Shown here: in pieces, positions 10,801-22,800 of the stretch
Layout of the letters: the number at the start of each line of letters is the position of its first letter
Position numbering within the stretch: the first letter of the stretch is position 1
Assembly: GCA_021186555.1 (NCBI GenBank)
Contig: JAJKFL010000002.1
Span: 3,262,501 to 3,326,500 of the forward strand
DNA from: Reticulitermes speratus
Taxonomy: Eukaryota; Arthropoda; Insecta; Blattodea; Rhinotermitidae
Length of the DNA stretch: 64,000 nt
Reading direction: 5' to 3'
Made by a program: the position numbers and the translations under genes
Notes under the pieces: model-generated
What the model was told of the DNA's origin: nothing
What the model saw: only the letters and a program-made list of their open reading frames with translations
Databases searched by the model: none

Positions 10801-13800
10801 ATGTTTCGGTTTTAAGTAAAACCATCTTCAAGGGGTTCAAAAACTACGTTCATTACATATCCAATGTTAATTCTGGCATTATACTGTGCAATATCTTTGT
10901 GTACAAGTTACAATCACTTGTAAAATGAGTATTTAAAACATGTATAAAAAAACACATAGTTTAAAATCCTTGAATCCTCTTGTGTTTTTTATACATGTTT
11001 TAAATACTCATTGCAAACATAGGAAAGAAATTAGTGGTGAGGGTCAGGAATCTGGTTTTATTTTTTATGTTTTGTTGGAATCCCAAATTCTGGTATGACA
11101 GTTGACCGCTCCCATTGTGTTATGTTTTGATTTGTATCTTATTAGAAACTGGATTTATTTTTTATGAACTGTTTGGACATAATCCTGTTTGCACAGTACA
11201 GTTATGTACGTTGCTAGAAACAGACACAGCGGTTAAGAACCGTATGTAAGTATGTAACTATCATATGGCAGCTTCAAGTTGTAACACTGCTAACATAAAA
11301 GCCTACTATTGGATGATGATGATGATGATGACATTTAAAAACATGGTATTTCTACAAGGTCATTTTTAATCTTATCTTTCCATCTCCATCTAGATGTTCC
11401 ATGTAGTTCTTTACTTCTGTTCCCAAAATTTTATGTTGCTTTTCTCATTTCTCTCAGCCCACAATGGTGATCTTTCAGATTACACTGCCCCTTTGTGGTC
11501 ATACATCGTTACCCATGTGTGCTCTAAATTCGTACATGTTTCTCAAGTACAACAGTCACCTTCAGTCTGAATAACTCTATTATTTAATAGCATCTTACAT
11601 CTCCAACAGGATCCTAAGAAACAAACGGTAGATGAGGGCCGTAAAGAGGACACAGTCAATATAGTGGCTTATTTGTAACAAAAGTTGTTTATCCTGTAGC
11701 ATTAAGAATAATAAACATTTAGAGTGTGAGGTTGAGTTTATTCAGGGTTGTGATATACCCTGAGATAAATAAAAGAGAGACCTGACAGTAATTTTTATAA
11801 GAATTATATTTGCATTGAAACCAATTTGTAGTCTGTGTTCCTATTTATTTTCGCACTACTTGGTTCATATTTATGGGAAAATTTGTAGTGATGGAGATAA
11901 CGGTCAATAAGTGACTTCCCATTTATCTCCTATTACTGTTTTATAAATGACTTCACTCATATTTGATAATGAATGGAAGATGTTCAAAGTACTGAAGCAG
12001 TCATTAAGTAAAAGTGTTCCATGATGAATTTTATTTAGCGAAAGCAGCTTTTTGGTTCACATATACTATACACAATTAGGTGCTTGAGTTCCATTGACAA
12101 AATCCAGCAGATGATTTGATCAACTATGATATTGCTATCCATAACATTGTTAATGTCACAAAACTTTAAAATTTAAGTTACATGAGGTTAAGACATAAAT
12201 CACAGAGTTCAGTTTTCTAATGTCACATCTTTTGATCTAATATAATATATTATTTTTTTCTAGATTGATCAAGGAGGCCTGACACTTCCAACAAGAGACA
12301 ATTATTTAAACAAAACAACAAATGAGAAGATTCTAGCAGCATATTTGGATTATATGACGAAGGTACCAACTTCACTTTATGCAGCGAATTCACGTGGTAT
12401 GAAATTCCATGGTACAGGAACATTATTTTATATGTCAGGGGTGCACAAACTTTCCAAAATTATAGGTGCCAGAATGGTGCCATAAAGCAAGTTCCATACT
12501 GAAGACCCACAAATGTTAGGTGCCACCAAACAAAATGTAGTTGCCCAGGCCACTTGGCATCCAGGATTTGTGCACCTGTGTTATAAATCAAATGTTATGA
12601 GCAAATTCACATCAAAAGAATGTTAACTCAATAAATAGGCACTGTTCAACTGTACAATGACTATGTTTGTTGTTGCTTGTTACACCGGGCCCAACCTGTT
12701 GCAAACCAAAGGTTTCATCATCAGGGTCTTCTTTATGTTTCATTGACTTCCCTTACAGCTTGTTTTATGGTTTATGATAACTGACCAAAATGGTCAGTTA
12801 TCATACACCATAAAACAAGCTGTCAAAATCAATAGCTGCTGCCACACACAGTACACTAACCTAGTGTACAGTCCAACCAATAATAACAAGATGCAGCATG
12901 GACTGAAGAAATAGTCATTTTTCAAATCTTTGATTATCATATGGCAATGTGTACAGATGTAAGCTCATGCATTCAAAGTACAGCCATAATAATTATGGTA
13001 GCAGAACAGAAATAACAAATAAATATGTGATTGGCAACAAGCCAGGCCAACATGTGACTGTTGACTTTTGCTGTTTCAAATTGTTAAGTTTGAGTATTAA
13101 TATGAGGGATTGTCAAATTCTAACAAGATTGTAGTTGCGTGCATATTATGTAAAAGTAAATTTATCCCTGTACATGCCATGAAGGCATATGTGGAGATGA
13201 GGTGTAGCTCCACTCATCATAACCTTGGCACTGGATGAAAGTGAGTGGCCAGCCCCACTTTCAGGCTACTTTTCCTCCGGGGAAGGGACTCCTGGTACCC
13301 ATTAAATATGAGGCTGGTTGGGTCCCAGAACTGGTCTGGATGTTTTGGTGAAGAGAAAATATCTTGTCCCTGCAGAGATTTGAACCCCAGATCATTATTC
13401 CCATATACCCATAGCTAGTGACTCTCCCAACCCTGCATATTATGTAACAATGTATATAAGTTGATACATGTATGTATGTGTTGGTTTAGATTGGAGTTCT
13501 GCTTGGAGGAGAGGAGAACTCAACACGAGCTCAGATGCATGCAGTGATTGGTTTTGAGACACGAATTGCAGAGATCACCTCCCCCCTGAAGATCGTCGTG
13601 ATGAGGAGAAACTTTACCACCTTATGCCTCTTAGCGAAGTGCAAGCGATGGCTCCATTTGTAAGTGACAAGCAGTAGTATTGTTTAGTGACGCCTTAAAT
13701 TTAGCTTTAATTTTATGTACAGTAGAAAGTAATTCATAGGTTGGTAAAGAAAATATTCCCTACATATTTTCCAGGAGCACGAGATGTCATGTTAAGATAT

Positions 13801-16800
13801 CGTGTAAGAAATAAAAGCATGTACTTCCATGTGTGTATATATATGTAACATGTAAATTAATAACTGTGTGCGTGCGCACGTGTGTGTATGTATACTGGTG
13901 GTGTTTGAAGGAGGAATATATATACAGTTCATGCTGATGCGGCTGCTGATGATTTTCAATTCAGAGATGCACTGAAATATGATGTAATTTTTACTTGTGT
14001 CCTGATTTCATAACACATGAGTTTCAAAAACTTCAGAATATGACGTTGTTTTGGGTTATTGTTTGCAAACAATCTAATTCTTTGTTGAATATTTAAAGTT
14101 TCTCTCAATAAACTGTTGGCAGAATGTGCTTTTCACTGCCATCTGTCAGACAATCAAGATACTGTAGTAGCAATGCATGGCGATTGTCGATTATGCGTTC
14201 CCAGTACTACAGGAAATAATATCTGTTGAGCCTATGGCGGGACTTGTTTGTTTAACATTTAAAGATGTCTGTGTCCTGTTTTATTTGTGTTCAAAGGGAA
14301 CACTAAAAATAATAGTATCAGATGTAACACGTCAAGTGAACTATAAGACCAGTCATATTCACCACGGATTTTTTATTTTACTTCTGTGCGGCCCTCAGAA
14401 TGCACCCTGCAAGTAGTTAAGCAAAATCTTGTTTCACTTTTAGGATAAGAAAAAGGAGTTTTCAGTTTCAAGTAGAATTCTCGTTTAGGAGATGTCAATG
14501 CACCCTGACCATTTGTTGTTCGAAGAAAAAGGGATTGTCAGGTAAGGTGTTTGCCAGAAAATACTGTTTATCAATAAAACCCTTTACTGTGGTTTGTGCT
14601 AAAGTAATTGTCACTTTTGTGATCACCTTCTGTGAGGTACCTTTTCAGTCAGCTGAAATGTAGGTACTCACACAGCCTATGCATTTGCATAATGTTCAGT
14701 TTCCTGTTTGAAGGCAGCCAGCAGCTCAAAACTTCAGCCAAGTTTCAACCATTAATGTAAATATCACTTACTTCTTTATTACCACATCAAGCTCTCTTCT
14801 TTAACACATTAGCCACCACACATTAAGGCCCAATTATGGCTTTAGTCATTACTGAATATACGAGTAATGCTTAGTGACCCAGTGTCAACTAAACCTGTCA
14901 ACAGAGTGCACTAGTAGCATTAGTTTGGGGATATGGGCATATAACATGGGGATACTGGGGCGTATCACAGTTGAAACCTAGGTTAGGTTTCCATATTAAG
15001 AGAATTCTACTGTGTGATAGTATTTTATAAAACATGAATAAATTATTCAATTAATATTGATCTAGATATTCGTGTATGATACCCTTAATTTGTATATTCT
15101 GTTGCATTATTCATTTTAAATTGCATCACCTATAAGTTATGACCCTTTCTAGGGCTGTGTAAATTTATTACCAACCCTTACTGGATTTCTAGTGAGTACC
15201 ACTGATATATAGGATTTTGTATACAGAGAAATCTAAACACAAATAAAATGCTGTTGATTTTACTAATATTGCTGGAAGGCTTTAGATTAATGTAATACCG
15301 TAATGTCAGTGTGCTTGAATCATTCATTCTACTTGAATGACAGACCTTAACAGAAAAAACAAAGTAATTCAGCAATTATGGACACTTAAGCACATGATAT
15401 GTAAAGTGATTATTCACGAAGTCCAACATAACCTAAACATTGATTGATTGATTGATTGAGTGGTATAAGCAATATGTAATGAGCACAGGACAGCCTGTTA
15501 GATGTTTGGACGTCTGTCAAACCTTGTATATTGTATGTGACGTGTATTTGTATTACAGTGACAAAATTTTGAACACAACACTTTCAGCAATTGTTAGGTC
15601 TACTAAAGATGAATATATTCTGCCTTTCTTGGCCATTTAATAGTTTTGTATTGTATTGTATTGTATTTATTACACATTCCAGCACATCCATACAAGGCAA
15701 AAGCCATTGGATACAGAACTTGTCACACAACATGAACTTGCTATAATCGGCAAGCGTCATCTAAACAATGCATATAAATACAATAGGAAATAAAATCATG
15801 CACATAAAATTTAGTTGTTATGCATTACTTATACCTACATAACATTTACAATACATGTATAAAACAATACAATATATTAAAATATATATACATGACAATA
15901 AGGTAAAATATGACAATGTAGTCATGACTATCCAAGGAGCTATCCCTGGCTAAAATATTCCTCTAAGGTGTAGAAGGATTTGGAATGTAAGAAAGCACTT
16001 AGAGCCGCTCTAAATTGTTTAATATTATGGGCTAACACTTTTATATTTGAAGGAAGATGATTAAAGAGTTTTATACCAAAATAATAAGGTCCTCTCTGAT
16101 AAGTTGTTAGATTTGACTGCGGGCGGTAAAGATCGAAATTATGTGATGTGTGTGATGTGGATGTAGGTGGTGAGAAAACAACTTTAGCCTGATTAATCCC
16201 CTTATTAACTCATTAGCATTTGCTTTATGAAATGATAAAAATCAGATTAGTCACATACAAAATTCTTACCCATTTAGTTCCATGTATGAAACTGAACAGA
16301 TATTAATTATGTTGTAGATTTGGTTGTAAAATAGAGAGATATCATGTACATTGTCACTCTTGTTAGTTTTATATATCATACTGTTTACATAGCCTTGTAC
16401 AGGGGTGCACAATTTCTGGGCACCAGGTCACCATGGCAACAAAATGTTGTATGGTGGCACCTTATACTTGCCTGTCCTTAGTATGCAATTTGCCTCATGT
16501 TACCCTTCTGGCACCTAGAATTTTCAGGTGGCTCCTAGATTTTTGTAAAACGTGTGCACCCTGGCTTTATAAATATTGTAACAGAATTCCTTAGTTTTTT
16601 CAGGAATCTAATATGTTTGTCCAAAAATTACCATATTACAGGTGGTTGCTTCATTGCACATACTGATTGCAGACAGTGAATGAACTTGCAATTTGGCAAA
16701 CAATATTGCATATTTTATATTTGTTAGTGGTTGTTTTATGATGAGTGTAATTAAAATAATTGTGTAGGAAAATTTATTTAAATATAAAGGCTTACCAAAA

Positions 16801-19800
16801 TCTTAATGTCTTAATTTAATTAAAATTTAAATTGCAGGTCAGATCTGCTGTGCTTAAAACTTTGTTCAAACAAAAATGTGTCCACAAATCTCATGAAAGT
16901 TTTGGGACTTTTAGTCACTCTGTTATATATTTAGTGGCCTTGTTTTGTTACACTTAAGTAGTCTGAAATTGGCTGCCAGCAGTTAGTAAGTCCTGAAAAA
17001 AAATCGAATATTTTAAGTTAAAATGGCTACCACTGTGTTGAATCTTCTGTATGTGAGTGAGGTGGGTGTTTGTGGATGGATACTTAAAAAATTGACTTGA
17101 TTTAGAAATGTTTGCATTTTACTTATGAATTTTGATAGATATTATCACAGTAATTTTGACATGCAGTAAATGGGTTTTTGAATCAAGTACTGAATAAACA
17201 TATGAGAAAGAAATGTCCTATACAGGATTTCAATTTATTATGCAAATGAATGTTGAAACATATGCATGTTTGTTATCAAGCAGTTGAATCTCTACTTGTA
17301 GTGCTTGCTGTTGAAAAAAAAGATGGATGGTTTGTGAATTTTTTCAGCCGAAATATGCAGTGGAGATTTCTTCACACATTTTGAATTAAAGAATATAAAG
17401 GAACGAGATATTACGTCATACAAATTATAAATTGGACCTGAAATAAAGTTTTTGCTCTTAATTTAAATTGCCATCATTAAATCTCTGATGGCAGGGATGA
17501 GGTAAAAATGTAAAATTTCCCTTGTGCATGCAAGGAAGGCATGTAGGGGGAGTGGAAGTACAGCTTCACTTATTCTTAACTTTAGCATTAGATGGAGATC
17601 AGTGATAAACTTCACACCCTGGCCGCTTTAACCTTTAAGAGCCGAAACGGACAAATCTGTCCATCGTTATGTGTAGGTATGAAAGCCAAAACGGACATTT
17701 TTGTCCAAAAAATATATATGTAAACTTTTCGCATTAAATATGATATTGGCGGGGCAATAAGCGTGTGTAAATATTATGTATACATACAACAGACTTGAAG
17801 GTAATTTAACAGTTGTGCCTCATACCAAAGGGGCGTATTGGGGCGCGGAGGTAATATACCATAGAATGATGTATTCAACACTGTTTAGATCGTATTCAGC
17901 TTCATGCTCCAGCATCTGTACATTCATGTGCCCCAGATACCCATCGATTAAAAAGCAGGTAGGATCGAGTTAAGATTTATACGAGTCGATAGAAATATAT
18001 ATGTACTTTCCGGGAACCGAACCCTGATCTCCTTTCTGGTAGTCGTATAACTTATTCACTGTTCTAGCCCGTGCTTGTACGCACAGAAAAATTTTCAATA
18101 CATTTTCACAATATATTTGTCCAAATATACGAAAAAATTAAAAGCTTCCGGCTGTATTTACCCTTACGTACTTGATGGAAGAATGAAACATAGCTCACCC
18201 GAGAAAGGCAGTATATGATGCGTCATCAGAAGGAAGTTACTTGTTACACAAATTATTACATACCTTATTATTAGATGTTCTCATCCGAATCAATATCACA
18301 GATCAGCTGTGATTCAATATCTTCATCACGAATATGCCTTCTGCGAGCCACGATGCTGATTATGTACTCACAAGAAATAATTTTCACAAGCGACAGGGTC
18401 ACTGCACTGTGCGACAAACACTGAAAGAGTGTGGCCACTGGTAGGAATACCGAGATACGTACTTTTCCTTTCGCAGGTCAGATTCCTCATGGTTGTAAAA
18501 CTGTAAACCTCTTTGTAAGTACACCCTTACAGAAATCACACCAAAGACAAGCATTTCGCTGTTGTTAAAATACCCTCACAGAAATATTTCCCTTGAAAGT
18601 GGGAACGAATTCAGGAGAAAGGAGCCAGAATTTAAGGCTAAAGAGAAAGAAACATAACATATTACTAAAATTTCTGTCTCTTAGGGAATTGGTTCATTCT
18701 TATTTTGCATCAAAATATTTTATAATAAACTGTGATATACATTACCGTGTTCTCCATGCTTTACTTGAGTAAATACGATTTATTTCACAGATCCAGCGTT
18801 AATAGTCTTCAAGATATTCAAAATTTTCCTAACCATTGCAACAAACGTTTAAATCCCCAGAGAAAACTCCGGTCCGCTGACAGTACAGGGTATTTAAATC
18901 GCCGGCTTTTAAAGGTTAACCCTGGAAAAAAAAACTCCAGTTTCCTTTGAATAAGATGATTCGTGGGCCCTAGAGCTGATCTGGACATTTCATAGAAAGG
19001 AAAAATTTCTTACTTATGCCTGGAATCGAGCACTGAATCATTCAGTCTACAGCCTAGTCGCTATACCATGTACACTAAAGTGGCTCCTGTACATGTGATG
19101 GATAGAGAAGTTTAGATAGTTTTTAGAAAGCTATAACAGAAAATTTTATGATTATGCATCATATTATATAGTTACCATTCATAATGGTATAAAAGTGGAA
19201 AAGAGGGCTGCTGTTATGTGTTTCAGACAATTGGAAAGTCCAGTAGAAAGCTTTAGAATGGTTTTGGTTCTTGAAAGAAATAGGAAGGTATCCTGCTGCA
19301 TGTAGCAGCCTTTATGTCTTGTAATATAAATTCCTATTTCTAATTAAATTTTGTGACAGTTGAACTTCCAGGATGTTATACAAATGCAAGATTCAAGTCG
19401 TCTGTGATGTGACACTCTGTTATTGGGCAAGAGATTTTGAACGTTTCAAGGGATCATAGTGCCTTCATTCTCTGGGTTCAGGCCAAGCAGATGTCTTACA
19501 ATTCTGAACCCTGAAAATGAAGGAGCTATGATTCTAGTCACCCTACACAGTGTTACACCACAGAATAACTGAATCTTCAGCAAAAACCACTGTGAGAACC
19601 TAAAATCTCGCTTCTTATACAAGTAGTTCAGTGAACTAAACTGAATATATCTTTTTGGCTATGCAGATGTCATGGCAGAAATACTTCTCAGATGCAATGC
19701 GTCCAATGCAGAGGAAGGTTACAAGCAAGGAGATGGTTGTAGTGTATGCACCTCAGTATCTCGTGAAGCTGTCGGCAATTGTTACTAATTACACGCTAAC

Positions 19801-22800
19801 AACAGAAGGCAAGATGTGAGTGCAGTCAGGAACTAACAAAGTGTAAATCACATATAAAATATCTGTATACATTTGAAAGTAGTCAGTTACTCCCAAGATA
19901 ACAAAAGGAATCCTTTCTATTGATATAACATAATTATCACACTCCACTTTTGTTCTTTATAGTGTCAACTAAACAAAACCAGTATAATATTTTTGATTTA
20001 TTTTAAATGCTGTACACAAGTCAGTAACTCTGTGATATCAAAAACAGCTGCTACTGCAGTTCACTATTAAGACACACTCCTGAGCCTCTTACCCTCCTAT
20101 CTTTTACTTTCTCTTCCATATGGCTGTTTTACAATACGTTTCCCAACAAAAATTCTGTATGCGCTTTTCTCTTGCCTTCCAAGCTGCATGTCTAGAATGT
20201 CATAATCTCCCAGATTTCACTTTCTGTTAAAAGCACTTTGGCTGTATAAATTTTTTACTTCATTGTTATCCACAATTGTTCTATTACTGCATCCAAATTA
20301 GATCCAACCACTTTCTTTGAAACTACAGAATTTTTGCTTTAAATATCATGATTTCTTAGTGTACCTTTAATTAAAAATAATGATAACAGAGTTTGAACCA
20401 TATAGTAAGACCCATTTCAGTAGTTTATTGCTAAGTTATTTTTGTAATAAAAATATAAATAAATAAGTGAATATGTTTTCAAATAATAATATTGTCTAAT
20501 ATAAGTTATTTGTGCATAATTGATATGAAATTATTCAATGTTCATGTATTTAAGTGTTGTCCTGTTTACATGTGACAGTTGTATGGTGAATTGCATGCAT
20601 AAAGGCACAGAAAATTAAAGATTACAGCTTTTCTTCTACTCATATGGTTGGTCTTATGATTTGATATGTTATTCATTTAGCTTGTTCCTTATTTCTTTAT
20701 TTCTTTGCTCTTAAGTCTGCTGCTTTAAGTACGTAGGTTTTACTTACTTACTGTGTAATTTTGGATTATTGTCCTCATCTTGTGACTATACGTAAGAATA
20801 AATTGCATTACAAATGTGTAATGGTAAGCCGTTTGCTGTCACTGGACTTCATTTGCTTGTGACTGGCTGAGGATTCAGGTCTTCTGGGATGTGACACTGT
20901 TGTTGGGTGATTAGTTAGTGACATGTCAAAGGATCATGATGTTTTAATCCTTAGGGTCAAGCAGTCAAAGAATATAACAGGCACTACAAACCTTTGAAAC
21001 GTTAGTAGCTATTATGTTATTTTCACTGTACATTTCTATTGTATATAGTCTTATTCCTTCAAATGTACATTTGTCGGAATAAGACTATATACGTTAGTAG
21101 CTACTTGCCCAGCGACACAGTTTCACATCCCAGAAGAACTGAATTCTCAGCCACACTACTGTGAGGACCTGAAATCTCATCCCCACAGGCTTATTTGCCT
21201 CAGGGCCTGCATATTTCTGGGATGGCTGTGAAATGAAACCTGACATCTTAATGCCTAAGAGCGTGTATAGTCAATATTACGATCAAATTGCTACTGGAGC
21301 AGTTGTAGAGTGTGTAGGCCTTTGGTCTGTTGAGGCCACGTACCAATCCGAAGCTGTCCAGCCCAAGTTGATGGAAAGAGACCAAGTGGCCAAATAATCT
21401 ATGGGTGCCTCTCAAACAGTCATGCTTTGTGTGTATATATTGTGAATTGGCATAACTTTTCTGTTTCCACTGACATATGATTGTATAATACCTATAACAC
21501 TGTGGTCTCTGCATTCTCAATAAACTCTAAATTTAATCACAGGATCTGTAATTTTGACATTTCTAAGAAAGAAGAATTTGCAGTTTATTTTCAAATATGA
21601 ACTGCTTAATTTTTTTACCTGCGGTAAATATTTAGACCATGCATGAATCTTGTGTACTGATTTGCATTTGTTTGAGTATGTTGTGCTGTGTTTGTTTTGC
21701 AATTTTTTTATATTTTTCTATTTGCATGTGTTTGTGTATGCACGCATATGTGTGTGCATGTGTGTGCATGTTTGCTTCCAGTGGAGAAGTTTATTAGAAG
21801 TGGGATGTTTACATTATTAGATTACCATTTTATTCTAATGCAAGAAATATGGCTGAATGAATGAGCAGCACAGAACTACCAGACTATTTGAACTAAACTT
21901 GCAGAGGTCAGAAATGGTTATGCTAAAGCTTTAGTTATCAGTTGTTAATAACCATTAAGCTGCTATGATGCTTGTATTCGAGAAAAGTTTCAGAATTTTA
22001 TTTACATTATGCTCAAATGTAATGGTATTGCATGTGTAATTAATAGCTGAAAGTGTGTGTAAAAAATGTTTTTAACTTAACAGCTTCATTATTATTTATT
22101 TCGTATATAAGAGTAAATAATTCTGGAACAGCAGGTTTATTTATCCAGTTATTTGTGTTTGATGTACATTTCTTATGTTTTCAGCATTCTGAACAACTAC
22201 TTGGTATGGCAGACTGTGCGCAGTTTAACTTCCTGCCTCTCAAAAGCCTTTCGAGATGCCTATAATGGACTACGAAAAGCTCTGGTTGGTTCTGAAGGCG
22301 GAGAAGAGCCGTGGAGGTACTGTGTTACTGACACGAATAATGTGCTGGGATTTGCTATTGGAGCTATGTTTGTCCGAGAAGTATTTCACGGGAATTCCAA
22401 ACCAATGGTAGGTATTGATTACTTCACACCAACAAATACACCAAACCAAGTTTTGTCATTGATTTCTTTATTAAAAGATTACCCCAATACGCATTTCGGC
22501 ACTTTTACATTGCCATCATCAGGGGGATCGGAGTTTTTTTTTTTACTTTTTTTTTTTTTTTTTTACATAGACCAATGTTCTTGAGTTACATCAGAACAGT
22601 TGGGGTTGTGTATGGTAATATTATTACAATTTTTGTTGTTATCACTTTGTATAAAATTGTACAATAGTAGTATTGTTAAAATGCTAAAACAGTAGTAAAA
22701 TATTGTATTATATTAAAATACATTCTGTTATGTAATTCGTAAATTATTGGCAGCGTGGTCCATGAATTTTCCGGTGTGCTGTTTTGTGCCGGTTATCTGT

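Larger units (their letters stand above)
17520..19085 (-). repeat. SINE split by a piggyBac insertion
   Basis: The tRNA-derived SINE body (17520-17631) resumes at 18916 with CCCTGG... and the reverse B-box region and tRNA head near 19020-19075. The 1284-bp gap is the piggyBac element at 17632-18915, so the SINE is older than the transposon. Confidence 0.75.

Noticed and set aside
13580-13586. Programmed ribosomal frameshifting in the M13 gene
   Set aside because: No slippery heptamer plus pseudoknot is evident, and a second similar break at 34017-34020 makes sequence error more plausible.
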